NCBI GenBank assembly: GCA_963555705.1
Contig: OY743190.1
Coordinates: forward strand, 32,780,929-32,844,928
DNA: 64,000 nt
Source of the DNA: Ligustrum vulgare
Lineage: Eukaryota > Streptophyta > Magnoliopsida > Lamiales > Oleaceae
Reading direction: 5' to 3'
Shown here: piece by piece, positions 12,189 to 23,783 of the stretch
Layout: each line of letters opens with the position of its first letter
How positions within the stretch are numbered: the stretch's first letter is position 1
Notes under the pieces: generated by a model
The model's database searches: none
Told to the model about the DNA's origin: nothing
What the model saw: the letters and a program-made list of their open reading frames with translations, nothing else
Program-made: the position numbers and the translations under genes

Positions 12189-13344
12189 GTTGAAAGTAGG
12201 GGTGGACATTTTAATCGGTCTCGAATCAATCGAGCCGGACCGGACTGAACCGGTCGGTTCGGACTGGTTATAGCTTTGAAAAAGCTGGTTTTGATTCTAA
12301 AATCGAGAATCGGACCGGTTTGGTCCGGTTCTCGATTTAGTCTTTAAAACTGATTAACTCGAAGTCTGAAACAAAAAAAATAAATAAAATGACAGGCTTC
12401 AAGTTCAGTTCAAATTTCAGAGCCCAATTCCAGTTAACCTACAAAGTGGGGCCCATTTGGCAACTAAAGTCAATAATAAAAGTAAAAGGCTACAAAACCT
12501 AATTAACAAAATGCTGAAACTCAAAATCAAAGCAAATAAAGCAATTGAAAACATAGAGGTCTCAGAGGCTGAGCTTGAGTCATTGAGAGGCGTAGGCGGG
12601 ACTCGGGAGCTCTTACCATCGACTGTCATCATCGTCTTCCTTCAAGTTCTTTCGTCATCTGAGATTGAGTCATTGAGAGGCATAGCCGGGAGATCTTACC
12701 ATCGACTGTCATCACCTTTTTCCTTCAAGTTCTTTCGATTTTCATTGAACCCAAGTGTATATTCTCGTTTGAAGAAGACATCGTTCTTTAATGCATATTT
12801 GGCTGTCTTGACTCGCAATTTCCTTGCTTCTCTCTTTTTTCTAGGGATTTTTCCATCCCTTAAGTATGATATATATAAGATCTTGCATCAACGAGATCTT
12901 ACTTTGTATCCAAAGACTTTTTTGTTCCCTTTCTGACAGATTGACAGTTTTGGGAACAAATATATAGGTAGAATTTTAAACAAATTCATGTCTATTTTGT
13001 TCGCCAACTTTGATAATGTGTAGGCATACCCATTTTCTTATCTGTAGACTTGGTCCAGGTTACATTCTTTAGCAATCAGATCACAAGTTTTTTACTTTCT
13101 TTAGCAATCAGATCACAGGTTTTTTTAGTAACAGACTTGATTTATTCAAATCATGATTTATAGATGTAATAGGCATAATTTATCCGGGCCACATGTTAAA
13201 TAATACAATTGACTGCCTTAACCTTTTGTCCCTTCCATAACTGAAGAGAGAGTCGCTGATCTCACCATGTTTTATTTTGAGTTTTCATAATTTGATTTTA
13301 AGATTAGTAATTCATTATTTCTGATTTTATGTATTTATTTGTAG

Positions 13345-13923
13345 ATGACAAAGAGCAAAGAAAGTGAAACTACTACTCCTTCTACAGGAATTAAAAGAAC
13401 TGGAAAGATAAGGTCTGCAATTTGGAACCGTTTCACTAAGATTGGTAATGGACAACAATCAAAATGCAATTACTGCGATAAAGTCTTTGCAAGTGATTCA
13501 AGTAAGTTTGGAATCTCTAGCATGTGGAAGCACATTGATGTTTGTAATGCATATAAGCGTGTTCAATTTGATGAAAAATCAAAAAATTTAACTAGACAGA
13601 AAACTGCTGAAGATAATGGTGAGGGTCCTGTATTAAATCTTACATCGACGATATTTAATAAAGAAGAGTGTAGAAGATCCTTGATTAGGATGATTATAAT
13701 TGATTAATTGTCTTTTTCTTTTGTGGATGATGAGGGCTTTAGGGACTTTGTGAAAACACTTTGCCCTAGGTTTGAGGTTCCCTCTAGAAGAACAGTTGTT
13801 AGGGATGTATTCTATCTATACAATGAGACGAAGGAATCTTTGAAGAATAAACTTATTCAAAATAGGCAAAGAGTTTCTCTTACCACTGATTGCTGGACAT
13901 CAATTAAAAATATCAGAAGATGA
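13345..13923 (+). pseudogene. hAT transposase N-terminus with BED zinc finger (RICESLEEPER-like)
   Basis: The frame begins MTKSKESETTT and contains a BED zinc finger, with CNYCDKVFA followed by MWKHIDVC near residues 45-70. The family hallmark LIRMIIID is followed by a TAA at 13705-13707 where the family has an acidic residue. The same frame then resumes with SFSFVDDEGFRDF, FEVPSRRTVVRD and VSLTTDCWTS and stops at 13921. The catalytic core and hAT dimerisation domain are absent. A 20-base block around GAAGATGAAGTTTGCATT occurs at both about 13917 and 13967, so an internal deletion or duplication ended the gene here. Confidence 0.75.
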
Positions 13924-14206
13924 AGTTTGCATTAAAGAGAAGACTCTAGACTTTTGAGGGTAATAGAAGATGAAGTTTGCATTGAAGAGGAAGAGTTACA
14001 AACAATTGAAACAGGTATTACTTTTCTATTCTAATTTCTATATTTATGTATTACATGTTACTAGTTAATCTCAATTTTTTTTATTTTAGCTTGTTTCAAT
14101 TGTGAGCATTTGATTATGTCTGTAGAGTTTGTCGGTGCTACAACTCAAGGAGTGGGTCATTGAATCAAATGGTTGGTAAGTTATTCACTTAAAAATGAGT
14201 CATTTC

Positions 14207-14243
<37 letters not shown>
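14207..14243. repeat. (TTA)n microsatellite
   Basis: About a dozen uninterrupted TTA units inside the hAT element. Confidence 0.9.
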
Positions 14244-15204
14244 TTTTATATATAATTCACACTTAATCTTTTTCATGTAGGTTTGGTAGCCATCAATGTG
14301 AAGAAACCAATGGATTAGAGAGAAAAGTCTCCGATCTTTAATTTTATTGTTTAGTATTTAGCTTATTCTTTATTAGTAATCGTGTTTGTTTATTTGAGCA
14401 AATCAATTCTTTCAGATATACATATTTTTTATTTTTTAATATAAATGAACTTTGTTCCAAGTGCTTCATTATGGTAGTTAAAAAAATAATGTTATATTTT
14501 ACCAGATAGCTTGAAAATCATTGTAGTATGTGCTCTTGGATTTCATTGCATGAAGTTTTACCGAAAAATAATGATATAATAGCATGAACAAAGATGATAT
14601 TTGTAATTCCTTTGTACTTCTTTTTGCATGTTGTGGTGTTGAAATGTTCACAACAAATTCAATTTGGTTGCACATTTTAAGCCTACATTTGGTAAACTTG
14701 ATTTTCCATATGTATTTCAATTTAAAAAAGATATCGTTTCACAAAATAATTAATTAATATTCTAGAGTCGAATTAGAACCGGAACCGAAACAAAACCGAA
14801 TGGTGTGGTTTTTGTGATTCAATGGAACCAATCGGTTCCATTGAATCACAAGAACCAAAATTTATAGTTAGATTCCGATTCTTGAAATAAATACTCGAAT
14901 CGAACCATCCGACGCTCACCTCCAATTGAAAGAGAGGTTTTTCTCTTACTTAATCAATTTCATTTTAAATAATTTATATATTTCACGAGTTAATCTATTA
15001 CATTTTTGGTAACGATTGAACATTGACTTGATTAAGGTAGAATTCATAATTGTTTTTTTTTTCTTGACCTCATATTTACATCACTAAATGTTTTTTACTG
15101 TGTGTATATATGTTAATAATAAAATTATTGCAAAATGTATTTTTTCGTTGAAATATATTAATAAAAAATGGATTATGTTTTTGCTTAAAGTTCGAAGTCT
15201 GGAT

Positions 15205-15834
15205 TAGGAATGACAATAATATCCATGATCCTGATACCCATTGGAGACCAGACATAAATGGACGGAGATTACCCGATTAAATGAGTTCGTGGGTAGGGTA
15301 TGGAGGTAAACTTTAAAACCCGACATGAGTATGGGTCAAGTGTGAGTTTTACTACAATACTCATATCCGACCCACATATCCATTTATTTCGTTTAAAAAT
15401 TATAGAATTTAAAATAAAAGTGATTGTGTAAAAAAATAATAAATAAATAAAAAATAGAACCAAAATATCTATTGACATTGTTAACGTCTAAACCTTAATA
15501 TGTTTAAACTATTGACTTTGTTAACATTTAAAAAAATTGTTCAAATTCGGTTGTTTAGTTTCTACCTAGAACAAGCTTTTTTCAAGCCAAATTTAAGTGA
15601 ATCTCAATATGTAACTGATTCAAGTTAATCTGGAGTACATATAATCTACAACCTATTTACAGTCATAAAAAAAAAGAGAGATTAGTAATAGGTTTCAAAT
15701 GGGTACAGAAGCATACCCACCTTCGATCCGCCCCCGACCCCCATTCTTAAATGGGTATATGGGTAAGGTATGAATGTTGTAAATTTTTAGTGGGTAAGAT
15801 ATGAGTTTGTCAAATCTGATTCATTACATCTCTA
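15205..15834. mobile_element. non-autonomous hAT-like element, 630 bp
   Basis: The ends are TAGGAATGACAAT and, inverted, TAGAGATGTAATG. Flanks GTCTGGAT (15197-15204) and GTCAGGAC (15835-15842) agree at 6 of 8 positions. The interior is rich in GGGTA/ACCC words (for example GGGTATATGGGTAAGG) typical of hAT subterminal repeats and has no ORF of note. Confidence 0.5.
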
Positions 15835-16619
15835 GTCAGGACTCAAAAATCTAAGGATAGATTCTGACAGGGGTGGACCCACACTGGGGCTAGCTTAAAA
15901 ATCTGACACTTTTTTTATTATCAAAACTGGATATGAATTCTGGCTTCTTCTCAAACAAAACACAACACAATTACACAACTCTCCAGCTCACTCACTCTCA
16001 CCACGCAACACATCGACCTCACTGGTGCCGCACGGACCTCACTTCTTCCAGTGACCCACTAACCGCATCAACGGCGCCACATCTTACTTCCACCGGTGAC
16101 CCGCTAAACTTTTCCAAAATCAGTGATCGAGACTGACCTTCCCTTCGCACGCACTGCTGGTTCGTTTCCCGGTGCCTGCACCACTGCACATACCTCACTT
16201 AGTGGCGGAACTCTGACTGCAAGCCTGCAACTCGACTGGACGAGGACTAGAATAGCCATTAGTTGGTTATATACGTAACTACTTAGGCTCAGTTTGCGAT
16301 TTCTTTTCTCACTCTTCAGTTATTGATTCTTGAACTTGAACATACATTTTAGCCTTTACCTGGTCCTGATTGATTCCCTGAAATCTGCTATTAATTTTAG
16401 CCATTTTACCATGTGTCTATGTTGTTGGTTCTGCCTTGCTTGATATTAGGGAATTGTTAATTTATTTGCTTTTTGCCTCTGAAATTGAGATTCAGATTTT
16501 GTAGTTTGGATTTGAGATTTTAGATATTGTTAAGTTGTTTGAATTTTTGTTTGTTTGGAATTTGAGATTTCAAGGCTAATATATGTTTACAATTATTTAT
16601 TTGTTTGTTTGTATCAGTC

Positions 16620-17043
16620 ATGGAAAAATATTTTAAGCGTAAATCCACGTTTTTCTTATGATGAGCAAAGTAATGAAAATGAAGTTAGAGATGAAAGGGT
16701 TGAGGAACTTGATGAAGAAACTGATGTTGAACTTGAAGATGTTCATATTGAAAATAACGTTGGGGATAATGTTGTGGATGTTAGGAGTGACACCCTTGAA
16801 TTTGATGTAGCAATCCTTCATTCAGATCTTGGATTGAGAGTTCCAATTAATGATTATGATTTTAATGTTCGGGATTTGATTCGAAGAACATATTGCAAAG
16901 AGGTCCCTGTCAGTCTCGAAATCAAGAATTCCAACTAACAAGAATGGGTAGCAAAGATAGGCGATTTTGCGTATCATGGTATAATGAGCATCCTAACTGG
17001 TTGGAATATAGTATACTGGTTGGAATATAGTATAGCAAAAGAT
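16620..17043 (+). pseudogene. TTF/ZMYM1-type hAT transposase, N-terminal part
   Basis: The ATG at 16620 begins MEKYFKRKS, the usual start for this transposase class, preceded by a CAG acceptor-like site. A frameshift follows and the main frame continues with acidic residues, then DVAILHSDLGLRVPINDY and NVRDLIRRTYCKEVP, the block before the TTF zinc finger. A 19-bp tandem duplication (16996-17014 and 17015-17033) then breaks the frame inside the NWLEYSIAKD motif. The gene is interrupted at 17043 and continues at 25106. Confidence 0.7.
16996..17033. repeat. 19-bp tandem duplication inside transposase
   Basis: ACTGGTTGGAATATAGTAT occurs twice without a gap; 19 is not a multiple of three, so it shifts the transposase frame. 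Confidence 0.95.
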
Positions 17044-17220
17044 TGTAACAACTTGAAAATATTGTACCTGAGTTAAATTATTTACAAAGTTGGAATCAAA
17101 TATCTTCTTAAGAAAAGAGTCAATTTCATGTTTTGTATGATAAGATGATATAGAATTTATAAAAAAAATGGGAGAAATTAGCATTACTTGTAATTTTGGA
17201 GACTAATTGGCATAAGAGAA

Positions 17221-19741
17221 TGTAGCGACCAAGAATTTTCACGTATTTAAATAATTATTTTAAATTATGAAAACGTGCCGCTGCGATCTCACCCATTTTT
17301 AATTTAAAGTCATGACGTGTCGTCTAAGCGAGTCGAGAAATATCGAGTCCAATTCGATTTTAAATAAATTCCGAATTTCTAAAATTATATTATTTTATTT
17401 ATTTTCTTTAATTCCAAAATCGTTTTAAATTCCAAATTTTATTTAGCTCATTTTATCAGATTCATTGTTCCAACTCAGTTGATTCACACGTATATTTTCC
17501 TCGAATTCTGTTATTTGCTTGTCAAGGTTTCCATAGTATCCCATAAACCCATCTTTCACCAACTACATCAATCTCATACCTATCAAACTCTCCTACACAC
17601 TACACAACCCACTCCATTATCAGCTTCCTCTCTCACGACACACCCCACAATCCAGCAATCAGCACCAGCCACAACACTGATTTCCAGCCAGGTAACCTCC
17701 TCCACCTCCTCTGCTTGAACTCCATTCACAACTCCAAGCTGCCAATGTCACTGCCACCTCCTTCATCATCATCATCATCACCACTTCAACCACCTACCGC
17801 TTGCACCCAAGCCAACGAACACCGGTCAGCCACCACCACCTCACCATTTGAATCATCATCACCACAACCAAACTACTACACAACTCCACAATCACTCAAC
17901 CCATATCAATCCACCATTTTCATCACCACTGGAATCCACTAAAACACACACCCGCCACCTCCATCTCCATCGCCCAACACCAACACAACCAACACCACTA
18001 CTGCCTCATCACTACACCGCCACAATTCCACCACAACACCGCTGCACAAATCCATCACCTCCACTGTCCAACTCCAAATCCCCACCAATCAACCAAAATC
18101 AAACCCAAAACCCAGAAATAGAAGCCCAAATACTTATCTTCCTCACCCTCGAATTTGTCACCGAAAAACCAACACCAAAATGCACAACCCAAGTCTCGGT
18201 TTAGCCCTAGGTTTCGCACCCAAACTCGTACCCAATCCCTCAAAATCTGCACCTTTCCATGGCCGCCGCTTGCCGCCTCTCTGCGCCGGCATTTCGCCGG
18301 CGAATCACCGGGTGAAAGGCCAGATTGGCGCGAGTCGCACCTCCTCCTCTCTCTCTTCTCTTCGGACCAGAGAGAGAGAATGGGAGTTATTTTGTTTTTT
18401 ATTTTTTTATTTTTTGAAATTTGCAACTTAGTCCCCAAGTTTTAAAATTATTCAAATCAGTCCTTATAGTTTTAAAACTAATCATTTCAGCCGCTTAAGT
18501 TTTTAAATGATTTTAATCAGTCCCTTCATTTTAAAAATTGATTATTTCAACCCCTACAGTTTAATATCCGTTTTGAGCTTCAACCCAAGTTTTGAAAATT
18601 TACATTTTAGTCCCCAAAGTTCCAAATGTTTCATTTCGGCTCATGAGTTCAAATATTTTAAAAACACTATCCTTTAATTTAAAAATCTGTTATTTTCTGC
18701 CTAAATATTTTAATAGCATTTTATTCGAGTTTTGAAAGTTTTGAAAAGTTCTATTTTAGTCCCCAAAGTTTAAAGGTATTCATTTTAGTCCTCCAACTTT
18801 CAAAATCAGCGATTTCAGTCCCTAAATCTTAATTTATCATTTTTAAACTATAAATTTCAAAAGACTAATTTAACTTATTTTTCTAATTGGCTAGACCAGG
18901 CGTACGGAGATTTAAAAGATTGAAATGATTCCCGCTCGATTTTGCACTCGTTAAATTTAAGGTAGACTAGCCCATATTAATTGATTTAAATTATGATTGC
19001 ATGTGAATGTGGATGTTACGTGATTTATGTGAAATTTATTTCATGAAATGAGACGAGAATATATTTCTTATGGAATATTTATGTTGTTATGCTTGTCATA
19101 ACTTATATGCTTTTATGCATGAGAAAGAAAGAAGAGAATATCTTGCAAGATAAATGATGATGTTATGCATAACTTACGTGCCTTAAATGCACGAGACGAG
19201 ACTACCCACACCCGATGATTTTAAAGAGCCTATGATTTTTCAAAGAGAAGCTACGGGCTTTAATGCATAAGAAGAGACTACTCACACCCTATGATTTCTA
19301 AAGAGCCTGCATTTATGTGTTCAATTATATTGTAGATTAATTAATTGGCAATGAGTCTACTGAGTATTTCTATGAAATACTCATTTCTATTTTAACAATA
19401 TTTGCAGATTTTGGAGAAGGTGACAAGTGATGGATGATTGTAGCAATGGTCATTAAATAATCGAAAATCTTATTTTGATGATCCATATTTCTAAACTTTG
19501 GATATTTTTGAGATTTTCAATTATTTGAGAAATTATGGCATTGCCGAATATTTTGTATTATTAATGGCTCGATTTATTATTTTGAATTGTTTCATAAATG
19601 TTATCAAGTTTTATCGATCATTACATTTTATTTAATGTTGCCAAAAATGAATTTCAGTTATTTCTTCCGCTAAAATATTATTTTAAAAGTTAGACGAGAC
19701 GATGACGTGGTGAACCGGGATTTAGAACTCGGGGCGCTACA
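17221..19741 (+). mobile_element. solo LTR, Ty3 chromovirus type, 2.5 kb (family copy 1)
   Basis: Starts TGTAGCGACC, ends GGGGCGCTACA, and is flanked by GAGAA at 17216-17220 and 19742-19746, a perfect 5-bp duplication. Two more copies lie at 45926-48297 (minus) and 54578-57138. In order it contains: an AT-rich start with the CTGCGATCTCACCCATTTT block; a CA-rich, stop-poor stretch (17560-18180); a GC-rich island around 18240-18320; a degenerate TTTAGTCCCCAAAGTTT repeat (18420-18840); and a 3' part with the motif GATGAGTCTACTGAGTATTT-like sequence (about 19350). The copy at 45926-48297 adjoins a Ty3 integrase end, which identifies the family. Confidence 0.85.
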
Positions 19742-20388
19742 GAGAAAGTTATATACGATGTTTGAACTCAATTGGATTGAATTTTATAGTTGAGGACTAA
19801 GATGAAAATTTTACAAACTCCCATTAATTACATTTTTGCCATTTTGATGAACGTGACTTTTGGATTATGTAGTGATATTTAGTCATTACAAGTTATACCA
19901 CTTTATAGTTCATAATGAGATCTAAGCATTGCTATCAAATTTGGATACATTTGAGTTCAAGAAGTGTTTCAAAAATCGAGCTAAAGTTGCATGCGAGAAG
20001 TAATTAGAATGCTGAAAATCTTCAAAATAATTCTAAGTGTAAAGTTGTGGTCGAGTAGCCATGTTTGAGAGAATGGTACGAGCAACATGGTAATCCAATG
20101 TCTTTGCATGTTGTATTACCTTGTAGTTTACATTGAGATCTACGTATTGACATTAAATTTGAGCACAATTGAGGTCGAGAAGTGCTTCAAATATCTAGTT
20201 GAAGTTGTATAAATGGTAAGAATGCTAAAAACTATTAGAGTAGTCATTTTTGGATGAATGGTAAGGGTGGTATAATGATCTGTTTTCCTTGTACATGTAA
20301 CCGTTGTGAAGCTTGAAGTGTGAAATTTACAACGGTATAAAGATTGACCAAAATGGAACTCGTCTTGACCTTCAAATATTGATCCGAA

Positions 20389-22576
20389 TGTGACACCTTG
20401 AAATAGAAAAAAATTGGAATTATTAGTATTAAAATATCATAGGGGAAGACACTTATCATGTCTTATCTTAAGGGCATGTTTGGAAATCAACTTATTTTGG
20501 ATATAAGCTATTATTTATCATAAATTATAGGACTTGAATGATAGAAGGAGAAGATCAGAGGACTTAGTTTCAATGACATAAGGACCAACTTGTGCAAACT
20601 TGGAAGTATGAGGCTGCTTTTTAAAATTATCATATATGTGTATATAGAGAACAATTTAGCTCTTCTCCTTCTTCATTTTCGTGAGCCAAAAATAGAGAGA
20701 AAAGAGGAGAGACCGAGAGGAGAAAAATAGAGAAACCAAGAGAAAAAGAAAGGAGAAATTGGAGATGATGAAGCCGTGAAGTGCAATCTAGTTGGCTAAG
20801 CTTGGGTTTTGATTATCTTCTTCAATTCTTAAGATAAGCAAGAAATACCTTCTTGATTTTTAAGGTTTAAACTAGGGTTTTTGACTGATTACATAAGTTT
20901 GAAGTTAGTAAAGTTGAAGATGATTGAAACAATTGATTCTAGGAATGATTAAAACCATTTTCTCCTAATTTCGGTGAAGGCAAGAGAGGAATCGAGAAAG
21001 GGCAGAATTCTGGCCTAAAATTGAAAGAAAAAGGAGATGAAAAAGAGGTGAAAATAGAAAGGAAAGAAAGGAGAAGAAGTAGGAGAAGCTTGACTTAAGA
21101 CTTGAGCTCTCAAATATGGTTTTTCCTTCTTAGAATTCAAAATGTGAGTGAAACTTGATTTGTGTAATATTGTGTTAAGATTTTCATATGGTGTTGAAGT
21201 ATTCTCCTTAAATTTCAGATTTTAATATGTTTCTTATAGATTATATTGATTTGATAAACTATGTTACAAGATTGAAAGTTAAGAACAAAATTGTCTTCTA
21301 AGTCTTTGATGAAATGTTTGAGTGACACAACAATGACTTTGTTGAGTTATGTTGACATTGTGCTATATTTTAGATATTGAGAATTATGTTTTAAGGATGA
21401 CAACAACCATTAGATATATTTTGAATATGATTATAAGTGGAGAAATGTTTGGATGAAGGTTAGGAAGCATTAGAAGTTGACTTTGGGCAGCAAGTTTAAG
21501 TGCTATTTTTGAATGATTAATTGTCTCAAATCATCATATATTGATGGATTAATTCATGTTTGAAACCTAATTTTCTAAGTGGAGTTATAGACTAAGAAGT
21601 TACATGAGATTTGAACATTATTTGTGATTCATTTAATGATTTATCTTGCTTAGGAAGTTGAAAGTCTTAAAATTCAGCTTCATAGTGGATCTTGTTGAGT
21701 TGAATGAATCTAAAACTTTTGAAGGAATAAAGGAAGTTTTTGAAAAGGGTTTTGAGGCTAAAGAGTTGTTGAATGGGGATATTAAATTTTAATGTTAATG
21801 GTATTATGTGAAAGTTATGAGTAAACAAGATGTGCTTTAAAGACTTATTTCAAAGATTGGTTGAAACTAAGTTGTTGTCCCTATGATAAATGAGCCTAAA
21901 ACACCACTTTAAATTAGAGTTATTCATGCCTTAAAGCTGATTTTAAGTTGGGATGCTGATTTAGGCTTGATGGACTCTTGGGGTAGTTTATGCCATTTTG
22001 GTTGGTTGTGATGATGTGTATTGATTGAATAAATGTTATGCAAAGGCTAAAGTTATAATTGCAAATGCTTTCTAGGTGTTTGATGAAATGTGTAAATGAA
22101 GTATGCGCTGGCAAGTTCTTATGGAAGTTTATCTATAAATTAGATGTTTGACTTAAAGAATGTGAAGATGCAAAGATGAGGATTAGCATGAAATTTTAAG
22201 TTGCTGAATTTGTGTAAAAGATCTTAGAATTTAAGTCCTAATGTCAAGTATAATAGCATATGAAATCCTATTTTAAGTTAGTATGTTGATATAAGAAAGA
22301 AATTGAAGTTAGAGACATCTAATGATGAAGTTTCATGACTTATCCAAGCTTATAAAGTGCAAAATTTAGATTTGGAGATGATCATTCATGAGGTAAGAAT
22401 CTAAAAGTATTATAAGATGAAGTTTGTTGAAGTTTTGAGAAACTAATTATGACTTGATGTTATATCTAAAGCTTGTGAATTACGTTCTATATGTTATAAT
22501 CAATCCATATGATCTAAGGTGATCAAACATGCATAGATATTGAATAAAAATCTGCTGGGATTGATTGGGTTAAATG
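20389..22576 (+). other. non-coding LTR-like sequence
   Basis: Begins TGTGACACCTTGAAAT and carries TATATAG near 20640, followed by a CT-rich leader and a purine-rich GAGAGAAAAGAGGAGAGA stretch, as in long plant LTRs. Beyond this, up to the hAT MITE, I see no ORF, RNA gene or repeat. Confidence 0.3.
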
Positions 22577-23083
22577 CAGGGACGGAGCTAGAGATTCGAG
22601 TGAGTGGGGGCCAAAATTTTCAAATGGTGTGAGGGGAGGGCGGAGGTCTCCTTCCGGGGGTTCGGGGGCGGAGCCCCCGAAATTTTTTTGAACCAAAATG
22701 ATTGAAATGACGAAGCAAATATGACAATACATCATCAATAATCAATTCTAAACTCTATTTGAGTCAATCTCATTGTTCTCAACTCTATTTGAACTCTCCT
22801 CAAAAACATTTTCTTGACGATGTCTTTTTATTAAATATCTCTCCATAATCTATTAATCTGAAATATCAAATATGACAATACATCATCAATAATCAATTCT
22901 AAATTATTCGCAGTTGCAAATTTCCCAATTTTAATCCATTTTCTTTAAAGAAACTGGGAGATCAATTTTTTTTTTTTTGCCTAATCGCCCCCAAACAGGC
23001 CCAAACCGAAAACTGGACTCAAATTTTTTCAAATCCCAGTGTGGGTCATGGCCCATACTGGGCCTATAGAAGATCCGTCCCTG
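22577..23083. mobile_element. non-autonomous hAT MITE, 507 bp
   Basis: The ends are CAGGGACGGA and TCCGTCCCTG (perfect 10-bp inverted repeat) with GTTAAATG on both sides (22569-22576 and 23084-23091), a perfect 8-bp hAT target-site duplication. The subterminal CGGGGGCGGAGCCCCCG at about 22661 is a strong GC hairpin. The perfect duplication suggests it is younger than its surroundings. Confidence 0.85.
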
Positions 23084-23744
23084 GTTAAATGTGACCTTGG
23101 AATATTCGAAATGAAATTTTTGGAGACATTAAAGTATGAAACTTATGGTGAAAACTTGATATAGGTTTAGATTAAACTTTTATGTCATTACACAATTGGG
23201 AAGTGTAGTAAAAAGTGACATAAGTGATTTAAAAATCTGTTTGGGTTACTTTCTTAAGTTTGTGATCACCTAAAAATTAGAATCAAGATTTTGATGAAGC
23301 TAAGGATTAAATTAAGCTTCTAGAATGTAATTCAAAGGTTGAGATTCTATGTATTAAATATAGGAAACTTTTTTCTATAGTGAAAGACTTGATCTTGACC
23401 TTTTATGTGATAAGCTACGGATAAGATATTATGTTTCAATATGTGATTGTATGTTATTATGTAAAGTCTTTTACATGATATTTGATGAATAGCATTTCAT
23501 CTCATCATCACAAGCATGTATGATCATTTCTCATAAAAGAGCAAAGTACGTGTTTTCTAAATGTGAAGAAATGATTATGTATAAGATCTTTCAAATGACG
23601 TTTTCAAGAAATGATCATAAACAATTAAGAATGTCCCTATTTAGGTCGTTGTGTCTAGGGAGAAAGTCCCTACTTGGTCACGGGATGTGACTTACCCTTC
23701 GGGGGGTAAGAATTTCACGAGGCACCCTTCCAGTGTAAGTGTCT

Positions 23745-23783
<39 letters not shown>

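Larger units (their letters stand above)
12197..14924 (+). mobile_element. hAT transposon, BED-type, internally deleted, 2.7 kb
   Basis: The ends are imperfect inverted repeats, TAGGGGTGGAC at the left and the complement TGGAGGTGAGC at the right (7 of 11 identical). They are flanked by GTTGAAAG (12189-12196) and ATTGAAAG (14925-14932), an 8-bp hAT-type target-site duplication with one mismatch. Subterminal regions (12225-12350 and 14765-14905) are packed with CCGGACCGG/GAACCGA motifs, as in plant hAT elements. The interior has a leader region with a partial internal duplication (12571-12630 against 12660-12712), the start of a transposase (13345-13923) and a TTA microsatellite. Most of the transposase is missing. 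Confidence 0.75.

Noticed and set aside
12457..12936. 159-codon ORF in the hAT leader
   Set aside because: No recognisable domain; contains a partial internal duplication and lies in the untranslated or intron part before the BED-finger exon.
15933..16136. Ser/Thr-rich short ORF near the hAT left end
   Set aside because: Low-complexity frame in transposon leader sequence, with no domain and no conservation evidence.
17479..18445. Several overlapping ORFs on both strands as genes
   Set aside because: They lie inside a solo LTR and arise from CA-rich and GC-rich composition; kept only as an LTR observation.
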